NCBI GenBank assembly: GCA_963736455.1
Contig: CAVTON010000002.1
Location: forward strand, 496,001-560,000
Length of the DNA stretch: 64,000 nucleotides
Source: DAHUXD01 sp963736455
GTDB lineage: Bacteria > Acidobacteriota > Thermoanaerobaculia > UBA5066 > Gp7-AA6
Direction: 5' to 3'
Position 1 is the stretch's first letter; the number at the start of each line of letters is the position of its first letter. Position numbers and translations under genes: made by a program. Below the pieces are notes generated by a model. The model was given only the letters and a program-made list of their open reading frames with translations. It did not search any database and was not told the origin of the DNA. Positions 7,636 through 14,924 of this stretch are shown here, piece after piece.

Positions 7636-8330
7636 GGGCCGCCCGTGACGAGGATTCCGAAGGGAAAGACGTCCACGGCCCGGCCGCTCGGCGAGACCGC
7701 CCGCGCGAGCGCGGCGGCTTCTGTGCGGGTGTAGGCCTGGCGCAGCGAAGCCACGCCGTCCCGGATCGAGACGTGCGTCCGAAAGAAGATCCGCCCCGCG
7801 AGATCCAGCGTGAGCGTCGGCACGACGTGGCGCCGCAGATCCAGCACGGCGAAGCCCTGGCGCGCCACGCGCAGAAACTCCGACAGGAGCGCGCGGTTCT
7901 CGGGAGGAGAGAAGTGGTGCATGAAGAGAGTCGAGACGGCGAAGTCGAAGGCCCCGTCGGGAAACGGGAGCCGGAACGCGTCGGCGCCGACGGCGGGGGG
8001 CCGCGCCGGACCGCAGAGCGTTCGCCCGGCGGCGAGGTGGCGCCACTGCAGGTCGAGCGCCACGACGCGGGCCCGGCCGCCCCGTTGCGAGAGCGCGGCG
8101 GCGAGCCGCTGGGCGACGGTGCCGGAGCCGGCGCCCACGTCGAGGATGCGGGCCGGGCGCCCGATCGCCCGAATTCGAGGGGCGAGATGGCGGACGAGAG
8201 CGTGCGCGCCGCGCCACCGGCGATGGACGAGGTCGATGTCCTCGAGCGAGCGCCGCATCTCTTCGGAGGGGAGCCTCGGATCGTCGAGCAGCTCCCGGCT
8301 GGGCCGCCGGGGAGGAACGAGCAGGCTCAC
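7632..8330 (-). CDS. Class I SAM-dependent methyltransferase
   Basis: The 232-residue enzyme has the SAM-binding motif I ILDVGAGSGTVAQRLA, an acidic motif II residue in VVALDLQW, and FPDGAFDFAVSTLFMHHF as motif IV. The start is the GTG overlapping the ketosynthase stop by four bases. It lies between ketosynthase and FAD reductase genes with 4-bp overlaps on both sides. It is therefore likely to methylate an acyl or aromatic intermediate of the same pathway. A bulk role in lipid or quinone methylation cannot be excluded. Confidence 0.85.
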   Translation of the reverse strand: MSLLVPPRRPSRELLDDPRLPSEEMRRSLEDIDLVHRRWRGAHALVRHLAPRIRAIGRPARILDVGAGSGTVAQRLAAALSQRGGRARVVALDLQWRHLAAGRTLCGPARPPAVGADAFRLPFPDGAFDFAVSTLFMHHFSPPENRALLSEFLRVARQGFAVLDLRRHVVPTLTLDLAGRIFFRTHVSIRDGVASLRQAYTRTEAAALARAVSPSGRAVDVFPFGILVTGGP

Positions 8331-9580
8331 GGCGTTCGAGAAACGACGAGGGCGCTGTTCTTGGAGCCGAAGCCGATCGTGTTGCACAGCGCGTTTCCGA
8401 TCGAGGCGCGCCGTGCCTCGTTGGCCACGTAGTCGAGATCGCATTCGGGGTCGGCGCGCTCGAGATTGATGGTGGGCGGGAGGAACCCGTCGCGCATCCC
8501 GAGGACGGTCGCGGCGAGACCGGCCGCGCCGCAGGCGCCCTGGGCGTGGCCGATCATGGACTTGATCGACGATCCCGGGACGCGTCCGGCCGCCTTCCCG
8601 AGCACGCGTCGAGCCGCTCGCGTCTCGACCCGGTCGTTCAACAGCGTGGACGTGCCGTGGTAGGCGACGTAGTCGAGCTCGGCGGCCGGAAGCTCGGCCT
8701 CCTCGAGGGCGAGCGCCATGGCGCGCGCCGGCTCCTCTCCGGTCTCGTCGAGACGGACCCGGTGGTGCGCGTCGCAGGTCGAGCCATACCCGCGGATCTC
8801 CGCGTAGACGCGGGCGCCTCGGGCCCGGGCGCGCTCGAGGTCTTCGAGGACGAACATCCACGCGCCTTCGCCGAGCACGAAGCCGTCCCGATCCGTCGAG
8901 AAGGGGCGCGACGCCCGGGCCGGCTCCCGTTCCCAGGCCGTCGACACGATCCGCATCATCGCGAAGCCCTCCATGATTCCGCGCACGACCGTGGCGTCCA
9001 CGCCGCCCGCGAGCACCGTGTGCCCGAGGCCGAACCGGATCGTGCGGTACGCGTAGCCGATCGCATCGGTGGACGAGGTGCAGCCGGTCGAGACGACGTG
9101 CGATGCGCCACGCAGCCCGAAGCGCATCGAAATCTCCGAGGACAGCGTCCCGATCGTTCCGGACGGGATGGCGTAGACGGACGCCTTCTTGACCTGGTTC
9201 GTGTAGTAGAGGTGATACATCCGCTCCGAGAACTCGATGGGTCCGCCTCCCGACCCGAGCAGGACGCCGATCTCGCGCCGGTCCTCCACGGACAGCGCTT
9301 CGGGATCGAGGGACGCGTCCGCGAACGCTTCGGCCGACGCCGCGATCGCCATGGGAACGGCGCGCGAGACGTGGCGGACGTCCTTGGCCTCGAGGTGGAC
9401 GGCGGGCTCGAAGCCCTTCAGCTCCCCGGCGATCGTCGCGGGAAGGCCCTCCGGGTCGAAGAGCGAGATCCGCTCAACGCCGCTCGTGCCGGCGCGCAGA
9501 GCGCGACCGAAGGCCTCGCGGCCGTTGCCGTTGGGGGCGAGGCATCCGATGCCGGTGATCGCAACCCGACGCAGCTCCAT
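8327..9580 (-). CDS. Beta-ketoacyl-ACP synthase (KAS II/FabF-like)
   Basis: The 417-residue thiolase-fold condensing enzyme has the full catalytic triad: Cys167 in STGCTSS, His308 in YHGTST and His345 in MIGHAQGA. The C-terminal GFGSKNSALV segment is typical of KAS II. It should condense malonyl-ACP with an acyl chain. The genes beside it encode a methyltransferase and an FAD reductase rather than FabD/FabG/ACP, so it probably serves a specialised polyketide or polyene product rather than housekeeping fatty acid synthesis. The ATG is preceded by a TAGAAT hexamer with a 6-nt gap and no ribosome site. Confidence 0.9.
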   Translation of the reverse strand: MELRRVAITGIGCLAPNGNGREAFGRALRAGTSGVERISLFDPEGLPATIAGELKGFEPAVHLEAKDVRHVSRAVPMAIAASAEAFADASLDPEALSVEDRREIGVLLGSGGGPIEFSERMYHLYYTNQVKKASVYAIPSGTIGTLSSEISMRFGLRGASHVVSTGCTSSTDAIGYAYRTIRFGLGHTVLAGGVDATVVRGIMEGFAMMRIVSTAWEREPARASRPFSTDRDGFVLGEGAWMFVLEDLERARARGARVYAEIRGYGSTCDAHHRVRLDETGEEPARAMALALEEAELPAAELDYVAYHGTSTLLNDRVETRAARRVLGKAAGRVPGSSIKSMIGHAQGACGAAGLAATVLGMRDGFLPPTINLERADPECDLDYVANEARRASIGNALCNTIGFGSKNSALVVSRTP

Positions 9581-9586
9581 CTCCCG

Positions 9587-9592
9587 ATTCTA
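9587..9592 (-). promoter_or_regulatory. -10 hexamer 6 nt before ketosynthase start
   Basis: TAGAAT on the minus strand (5/6 match to TATAAT) ends exactly 6 nt before the ATG of the ketosynthase gene. The predicted transcription start therefore coincides with the start codon. Confidence 0.6.
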
Positions 9593-9653
9593 TGCATCCG
9601 CCGTGCCCCGGACCCGTGTTGAGAAAACGCTCAGGCGCCGCTTCGGCGCCGGC

Positions 9654-10442
9654 TCATTCGGGCGGCGCGTTCTCTCCGAGCCACCGATCGAGCACGCGCA
9701 GGAGGCGGACCGGGACCGCGGCGACGAGGCCGTCGGCATGGAGCGAGCCCGGCAGATCCAGGTGGACATGGTCCACGGGCCGCGCCGAGGCCTTCTCCAG
9801 GACGAGGCCGTGCGAAGGGTCGACCAGCCAATCGCCGGCGGACGTCACGATGAGCTTGGGAAACGGAAGCCGTCCGACCGCCTCGGCCGCGCGCGGCCAG
9901 GGCGCGTTCAGCGCCTTCGCGGCCAGTCGGGGAACGCGCACGGCGTGCCGCAGCCGGACCTGCCGGAGCGCGCCGAGCCTCCAGGGCTTCGGCCGCAGCG
10001 CGCGAAGGTCTGCGGGCGAGGAGATCATGACGAGGGCGCGGCACGGCAGGTCGGGCCGCTCCGCCAGGGCCCCGGCCGCGATCGAGCCGCCCATCGAGAG
10101 GCCGACGACGGCGAAGCGCTCGTACATCCGGCCCGGTCCGACGAGCTCGTCGACGACGGTCAGGAAGTCGCCGTGCTCCGCCGCGCCGAAGGCATAGCCG
10201 CCGCCGCTGTCGCCGTGACCCCGGAAGTCGAGCGCGGCGACGTCGTAGCCCCGGCGCAGAAAGTGGTGGGCGAGAAAGAGATTCTCGCGTCCGAGACGGA
10301 CCCGCCAGAAGCCGGGCGCCAGGACCAGGAGCTCGCGCGCCGGACGGCGCCAGAGCGTGTAGGCGATCGAGACACCGTCCGGGGCCCGGGCGCGTCGATG
10401 CCGGATCTCGGTCGAAGCGGACGTCTTCGCGGGGCGCGTCAA
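9654..10442 (-). CDS. Alpha/beta fold hydrolase
   Basis: The 262-residue hydrolase has the nucleophile elbow VVGLSMGGS (Ser nucleophile), an oxyanion region LVLAPGFWRV, the motif LDFRGHGDSGG and a C-terminal SLHADG carrying the likely catalytic His. The family includes esterases, lipases and monoacylglycerol lipase-like enzymes; the substrate is unknown. The proposed start is a TTG that overlaps the moeA stop (TTGA), the same coupling geometry used by neighbouring genes. Internal starts a little downstream are possible. No signal peptide is seen. Confidence 0.8.
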   Translation of the reverse strand: MTRPAKTSASTEIRHRRARAPDGVSIAYTLWRRPARELLVLAPGFWRVRLGRENLFLAHHFLRRGYDVAALDFRGHGDSGGGYAFGAAEHGDFLTVVDELVGPGRMYERFAVVGLSMGGSIAAGALAERPDLPCRALVMISSPADLRALRPKPWRLGALRQVRLRHAVRVPRLAAKALNAPWPRAAEAVGRLPFPKLIVTSAGDWLVDPSHGLVLEKASARPVDHVHLDLPGSLHADGLVAAVPVRLLRVLDRWLGENAPPE

Positions 10443-11644
10443 CGGAGAGCCCGAAGCAGGAGGCACTCCGCGAGAGCCCCCGCCGCGAGACCGCCTTCTC
10501 CGGCCGGGATGCGAAGCAGCGCGTTCGCCCTGGCGTGCGCGGCCAGGTCGTGACTTCCGAGGCCGTCGAGCGGTGAGAATTCCAGACCCGAGCCGTCCGA
10601 CGCGAGGACTCCGTCGCGGAAGGTCTCCCGCCCGCCGCGAACGGAAACGTCGCGGGCCACGCGCGCCGAGATGAACGCGGGGCCCGGGTTCGTCGACCCC
10701 GCGAGCGCGTCGAGGGCCATGGCGCCGAAGAGATGGAAACAAACCGAGGTCGACACCGGATTGCCGGGCAGTCCCAGCCAGAGGGACCGCCCCCTTCGGG
10801 CGAACACGACCGGCTTCCCGGGGCGCATGAGGACGCCGTGGAAGAGCAGCTCGAAGCCCGCCTTCTCCGCGGCTCGAGGGAGCAGGTCGAGGTCGCCGGC
10901 CGACACGCCGCCGCTCGTCACGAGCAGGTCCGCGCCGACGCCAGCCTCGGCGAAGAGGCGCCGGACCTCGGAGTCTTCGTCGGCGACGGCGGCGCGGCGG
11001 AAGGCGAGGGCGCCGCGCTCCTCGCACAAAGCCGCGATCATCGGACCGTTCGAGTCGCGAAGCTGGCCGGGCCCGGGTTTGCTCGAGGCGGCCACGAGCT
11101 CGTTGCCCGTGACCGCGATGGTCACGCGAGGCCGGGCATGGACGGAGATCGGGTCCGCTCCGGCGAGGGCCGCCAGCGCGATTTCCGAAGGGCCGAGCCG
11201 GCGCCCGCGTTCGAGCAGCCGGGATCCGGCGTGGAGACTCTCGCCGCGCCGGCGCACGTGCTCTCCCGGCCGGGGCGCGGACAGGGCGACGACCCGTCCG
11301 CCTTCGCGCCGCACCTTCTCGACAGGCACGACGGCCTCGGTGCCCTGCGGAATCGGCGCTCCCGTCATGACGCGAACGGCTTCGCCGCCGCCGAGCGGGG
11401 CGGGAGGCAGGTCTCCCGCGGCCACGAGGCCCGCACGCTCGCCGAGCGGCCGGCCGCCTGCGGCTTCCTCGACGCGGACGGCGTAGCCATCCATGGCGGA
11501 CGTATCGAAGGGAGGCCAGTCCACGTCGCTCGCCAGGTCCTCGGCGAGAACGCGTCCGGCGGCCTCGGCGAGCGGCGCCCGTTCGGCCGGACAGGGAAGG
11601 CAGGCGGCGCGCACGATGGCGAGCGCCTCGGAGACGGTGGTCAC
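10439..11644 (-). CDS. moeA: Molybdopterin molybdotransferase MoeA
   Basis: The 401-residue protein inserts molybdate into adenylated molybdopterin in the last step of molybdenum cofactor synthesis. The N-terminal DWPPFDTSAMDGYAV, the segment VMTGAPIPQGTEAVVPVE, the MoCF domain motif VTSGGVSAGDLD and LPGNPVSTSVCFHLF are all present, in the usual order and length. Translation starts at a GTG that has a TAGAAT hexamer 6 nt upstream and no ribosome site. It is followed by a coupled alpha/beta hydrolase gene. No other Moco genes are in the window. Confidence 0.95.
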   Translation of the reverse strand: MTTVSEALAIVRAACLPCPAERAPLAEAAGRVLAEDLASDVDWPPFDTSAMDGYAVRVEEAAGGRPLGERAGLVAAGDLPPAPLGGGEAVRVMTGAPIPQGTEAVVPVEKVRREGGRVVALSAPRPGEHVRRRGESLHAGSRLLERGRRLGPSEIALAALAGADPISVHARPRVTIAVTGNELVAASSKPGPGQLRDSNGPMIAALCEERGALAFRRAAVADEDSEVRRLFAEAGVGADLLVTSGGVSAGDLDLLPRAAEKAGFELLFHGVLMRPGKPVVFARRGRSLWLGLPGNPVSTSVCFHLFGAMALDALAGSTNPGPAFISARVARDVSVRGGRETFRDGVLASDGSGLEFSPLDGLGSHDLAAHARANALLRIPAGEGGLAAGALAECLLLRALR

Positions 11645-11650
11645 GGGACC

Positions 11651-11656
11651 ATTCTA
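11651..11656 (-). promoter_or_regulatory. -10 hexamer 6 nt before moeA
   Basis: TAGAAT on the minus strand (5/6) ends 6 nt before the GTG start of moeA. It lies inside a 39-bp divergent intergenic region that also holds the fmdB -10 element. Confidence 0.6.
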
Positions 11657-11671
11657 CGGGTGGACTGCTGT

Positions 11672-11677
11672 TAGGAT
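11672..11677 (+). promoter_or_regulatory. -10 hexamer 6 nt before FmdB-type gene
   Basis: TAGGAT (4/6) ends 6 nt before the ATG at 11684, the same geometry as the opposing moeA promoter. The short gap leaves no ribosome site, so a leaderless mRNA is inferred. Confidence 0.5.
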
Positions 11678-11683
11678 TTCGAC

Positions 11684-12058
11684 ATGCCCCTGTACGAATA
11701 CGTCTGCGGGTCGTGCAAGAAGACGACCGAAATGATTCAGCGCGTCGGCGCCCCGCAGTTGAAAGTCTGTCCGCATTGCGGCGGGAAGCTGAAGAAGGCC
11801 ATCTCCGCGCCCGCGATTCAGTTCAAGGGAAGCGGCTTTTACATCACCGACTACGCGCGAGGCTCCGCGCCGGGCTCGAGCTCGGGCTCCGGTTCCGGGG
11901 AGGGGTCGAAGGGCGCCGGCGAGAAGTCCGACAGCAAAACGGACAAATCGGACAAATCGGACAAGTCGGACAAGTCGGACAAGTCGGAAAAGGCCGGAAA
12001 ATCGGAGAAGGCCGAAAAGAGAGCCGAGAAGAAGGAGAAGAAGGCCTCTTCGGATTAG
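11684..12058 (+). CDS. FmdB family zinc ribbon protein with Lys/Asp/Ser repeat tail
   Basis: The first 50 residues form the FmdB-type regulatory zinc ribbon: MPLYEYVCGSCKK and KVCPHCGGKLKKAIS supply the CxxC pairs, followed by IQFKGSGFYITDY. The remaining 70 residues are low complexity: a Gly/Ser linker, then repeated DKS triplets and a Lys/Glu-rich end. The DKS run is encoded by tandem 9-bp units at about 11938-11990, which can expand or contract without shifting the frame. The family is widespread and its function is poorly known. It is transcribed divergently from moeA. Confidence 0.9.
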   Translation: MPLYEYVCGSCKKTTEMIQRVGAPQLKVCPHCGGKLKKAISAPAIQFKGSGFYITDYARGSAPGSSSGSGSGEGSKGAGEKSDSKTDKSDKSDKSDKSDKSEKAGKSEKAEKRAEKKEKKASSD

Positions 12059-12097
12059 CCCAGGGTCCTTCTTTCTTCCGCCTCCGGCTCTCCGCGA

Positions 12098-12964
12098 CTA
12101 CAGCTCGAGACCCTTCAGGTACTCTCGGAACGGCCCTCCCAGATCCTCGCGCTTCAACGCGAACTCCACCGTCGCCTTGAGGAATCCGAGCTTGTCGCCG
12201 GCATCGTAGCGGCGGCCCTCGAACAGGTATCCGTCGATCGGCCGACGCTGGAGCAGCGTCTTCAGGGCGCTCGTCAGCTGGATCTCTCCGCCGACCTCGG
12301 GTTTCGTCTCTTCGAGGATGCCGAAGATCTCCGGCGGCAGCAGGTAGCGGCCGATGATCGCGAGGTTCGAGGGCGCCGCCTCCGGCGAGGGCTTCTCGAC
12401 CATGTCCGTGATCCGGACCACGCGGTCCTCCTGCTTCTCGCCCGCGACGATGCCGTACTGCCGCGTCTCGGAGCGCGGGACCTCCTGGAGCGCGATGACG
12501 GGGTTTCCGCGCCGCTCGTAGACCCGCATCATCTGTCCGATGCAGGGTTCGTCCGCATCCACGATGTCGTCGCCGAGCATCACGGCGAACGGCTGATCGC
12601 CCACGAGATCCTTCGCCTGGAGCACCGCGTGGCCGAGCCCGAGGGCCTGCTTCTGGCGCACGTAGGAGACCGGCATGATCTCCGCGACCTCGCGCACCTC
12701 CTCGAGCAGCCCGTTCTTGCCCTTTTCCTCGAGCATCTTCTCGAGCTCGAAGGAGGTATCGAAGTGGTCCTCGATGGCGTTCTTGCCGCGTCCGGTCACG
12801 ATGACGATGCGGTCGATCCCGGCGTCCCGGGCCTCCTCGACCACGTACTGGATCAGGGGTCGGTCCACGAGCGGCAGCATCTCCTTGGGCTGCGCCTTGG
12901 TGGCCGGAAGAAACCTCGTTCCGAGCCCGGCAGCCGGAAAAACGGCGACGCGGATCTTGGCCAT
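12098..12964 (-). CDS. galU: UTP--glucose-1-phosphate uridylyltransferase
   Basis: The 288-residue nucleotidyltransferase makes UDP-glucose from UTP and glucose-1-phosphate for polysaccharide and LPS synthesis. The N-terminal AVFPAAGLGTRFLPATKAQPK (shown in part) holds the nucleotide-binding loop, FAVMLGDDIVD the metal-binding Asp residues, and EVGGEIQLTSAL the sugar-binding end. Length and domain order are typical. The ATG is preceded at 6 nt by TACACT and no ribosome site. Confidence 0.95.
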   Translation of the reverse strand: MAKIRVAVFPAAGLGTRFLPATKAQPKEMLPLVDRPLIQYVVEEARDAGIDRIVIVTGRGKNAIEDHFDTSFELEKMLEEKGKNGLLEEVREVAEIMPVSYVRQKQALGLGHAVLQAKDLVGDQPFAVMLGDDIVDADEPCIGQMMRVYERRGNPVIALQEVPRSETRQYGIVAGEKQEDRVVRITDMVEKPSPEAAPSNLAIIGRYLLPPEIFGILEETKPEVGGEIQLTSALKTLLQRRPIDGYLFEGRRYDAGDKLGFLKATVEFALKREDLGGPFREYLKGLEL

Positions 12965-12970
12965 GAGACC

Positions 12971-12976
12971 AGTGTA
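12971..12976 (-). promoter_or_regulatory. -10 hexamer 6 nt before galU
   Basis: TACACT on the minus strand (4/6) ends exactly 6 nt before the galU ATG, again predicting a leaderless transcript. Confidence 0.45.
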
Positions 12977-12983
12977 GCCCCTC

Positions 12984-13075
12984 GCGGCGGGAGAACGCCG
13001 CGTCGAAGGCGGGGCCGAGCAAAGCGAGGCCCCGGCTTCGAAAAGAGAAGGGCCACGCGGCGGGAGACGCCGCGA
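12984..13075. repeat. REP-like palindromic element
   Basis: The intergenic DNA contains GCGGCG..CGCCGC and GGGGCC..GGCCCC inverted repeats around the core GCCGAGCAAAGCGAGG, followed by a second half-unit GCGGCGGGAGACGCCGC. It matches the 66-bp units that form the leader of the prepilin gene at 42662. This places both in one repeat family. Confidence 0.6.
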
Positions 13076-13094
13076 AAGGGGAGAGCCGAGCCCT

Positions 13095-13100
13095 TACAAT
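13095..13100 (+). promoter_or_regulatory. -10 hexamer 6 nt before propeller gene
   Basis: TACAAT (5/6) ends 6 nt before the GTG at 13107. This favours that GTG as a leaderless start over the in-frame GTG two codons later, although a GGAGG at 13103-13107 would suit the later one. Confidence 0.5.
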
Positions 13101-13106
13101 ACGGAG

Positions 13107-14873
13107 GTGAACGTGAACAGACGACGGCGGCTCCGGGGGGCGCTCGCGCCGCTCGCGGCCGCGGCCCTTCTCGCCCTGGCCGCCGACGCCGAAGCCGCGG
13201 CCTGGTGGAGGCTTCCGGTCTGGGGCGCCGAGGTGCGCGCCTTCGCGCTCGATCCCTTCGAGGCGGGCGTCGTGTACTGCGGGACGTCCCGCGGCAACTT
13301 CTACGTTTCGCGCGACGCCGGCGCGACATGGGGCGCGCTGAAACCGGGACCGGCCTTTCCCGGGTACTACGTGACCGCCCTCGCCGCCGATCCGGCGGTT
13401 CGGGGCCGGCTCTGGGCGGGTCTCGTCGGGGAGCTCGGCGGCGGTCTCTTCGTCGAGAGCGACGATCGCGGAGAGACCTGGACGGTCCTCCTCAAGTCGG
13501 AGAAGAGCGTCCCGGCGCGCGCGCTGGCGCTGGCTCCCGGCGCGCCGAGGCTGCTCGCGGCCGGAGGCGACGACGGCGTCCGTCTCTCGGCCGACGGAGG
13601 GCGAACCTGGACGCGGACGGGCCAGGGCGTCGAGGGTCTCCAGCAGGTCGAGTCGCTCGCGTTCGATCCGGCCGACCGTCAGACGCTCTATGCCGGCACC
13701 TGGCGGCAGGCGTTCCGGACGCGGGACGGCGGCGCATCGTGGAGCCGCATCGCGGACGGCATGGTCCTCGATGCGACGGTCTACGCCTGGGATTTCGCGG
13801 CGGCCGACACGCGCGACATCTGGGTCTCGACGTGCGGCTGGGTCTATCGGTCGCGCGACGGCGGCGACCGGTGGACGCGGTTCACGAGCGGATTCACGAA
13901 CCGGCGCTCGCACGCCGTGCGGCGGGATCCGACGCGTCCCGGAGTCGTGTACGCGGCGACGGTCGGCGGCCTGCACCGCTCCGAGGACGGCGGGCTGACC
14001 TGGAATCGGATTTCTCGCGAGTCGCTGGTGGTCACGGCGCTCGAGGTGGATCCCAAGACCGGCCGTCTCTACGTCGGAACCGAAGGCGAGGGCGTCTTCA
14101 CGTCCGACGACGAGGGACGCACGCTCGAGGCGGGGTCTCGCGGCTTGCCGGAAGCCCGCGTGACGGAGCTCGCGGCCGATCCCAACGATCCGTCGCGGGT
14201 CTACTTCTACCGCGCGTTCGCGGGCGAGGAGACCGGCGTGTGGGAGGCGACGGGCCGGCAGGTGCGCCAGGTCTCGAGGGACCCGCTGCCGGCGACCGCT
14301 TCACTGGCCGCGTTTCGCGCGCCGAACGGCCGGACCGCGCTCCTCGTGTCGAGCTCGGCCGGACTGAAGGTCTCCTTCGACGGCGGGGTGCGCTGGCAGG
14401 CTCCGGCCCAGCCGCCCTCGGGTGCGCCCCTCGTCGTCTACGGTTCTCCGTTCGAAAAGCCCCTCGTCGTCACGACCGAGGGGCTCTTCGCGAGCTCCGA
14501 CGGGACCCGCTTTTCCGCCGTGCCCGGCGGATTGCGCGCCGTCGAGACGGCGGAGCTGCTCGCCGATCCGAACGGCGGCCCGATCGTCGAAGTGCGCGCC
14601 GGGGCGACCATCGCCTACTGGGACGGCATCAGCTGGTCCACGCGGAAGAAGGCCGCTCTCGGCGGCGGAATCTTCATGCCGGCCGCGAAACCGTCGAGCG
14701 ACTACTTCACGCTCCAGGAAGTCGGCGGGACGCTTCTCTGGCAGGAGGGCAGCAGCCGCAAGGCCTTCACGAGCCCGCGCGACGACCTGATGCTCGCCTC
14801 GGCGGCGGAGGTCGAGGGCGGACGCGTCTACGTCGGGACGATGGGAGACGGACTCTTTCTCTTCGAGCCCTGA
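13107..14873 (+). CDS. Exported Asp-box (BNR/Vps10-like) beta-propeller protein
   Basis: The 588-residue protein has a basic N-terminus (NRRRRLRG) and a hydrophobic signal peptide ending near ADAEAAA. The mature part is built of Asp-box repeats of the S-x-D-x-G-x-T-W type: SRDAGATWG, SDDRGETW, SADGGRTW, TRDGGASW, SRDGGDRW, SEDGGLTW, then weaker copies. Such repeats form sialidase/sortilin-like propellers without necessarily having enzyme activity. It differs from the three propeller proteins at 50-59 kb in lacking their C-terminal twin module. It stands alone, with its own promoter; the role is unknown, possibly carbohydrate or protein binding outside the cytoplasm. Confidence 0.85.
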   Translation: MNVNRRRRLRGALAPLAAAALLALAADAEAAAWWRLPVWGAEVRAFALDPFEAGVVYCGTSRGNFYVSRDAGATWGALKPGPAFPGYYVTALAADPAVRGRLWAGLVGELGGGLFVESDDRGETWTVLLKSEKSVPARALALAPGAPRLLAAGGDDGVRLSADGGRTWTRTGQGVEGLQQVESLAFDPADRQTLYAGTWRQAFRTRDGGASWSRIADGMVLDATVYAWDFAAADTRDIWVSTCGWVYRSRDGGDRWTRFTSGFTNRRSHAVRRDPTRPGVVYAATVGGLHRSEDGGLTWNRISRESLVVTALEVDPKTGRLYVGTEGEGVFTSDDEGRTLEAGSRGLPEARVTELAADPNDPSRVYFYRAFAGEETGVWEATGRQVRQVSRDPLPATASLAAFRAPNGRTALLVSSSAGLKVSFDGGVRWQAPAQPPSGAPLVVYGSPFEKPLVVTTEGLFASSDGTRFSAVPGGLRAVETAELLADPNGGPIVEVRAGATIAYWDGISWSTRKKAALGGGIFMPAAKPSSDYFTLQEVGGTLLWQEGSSRKAFTSPRDDLMLASAAEVEGGRVYVGTMGDGLFLFEP

Positions 14874-14924
14874 GCGTCATGGGCTCGACGATCGGGCAAG
14901 CGCGTCCGTAAACCGATCCAGCCG

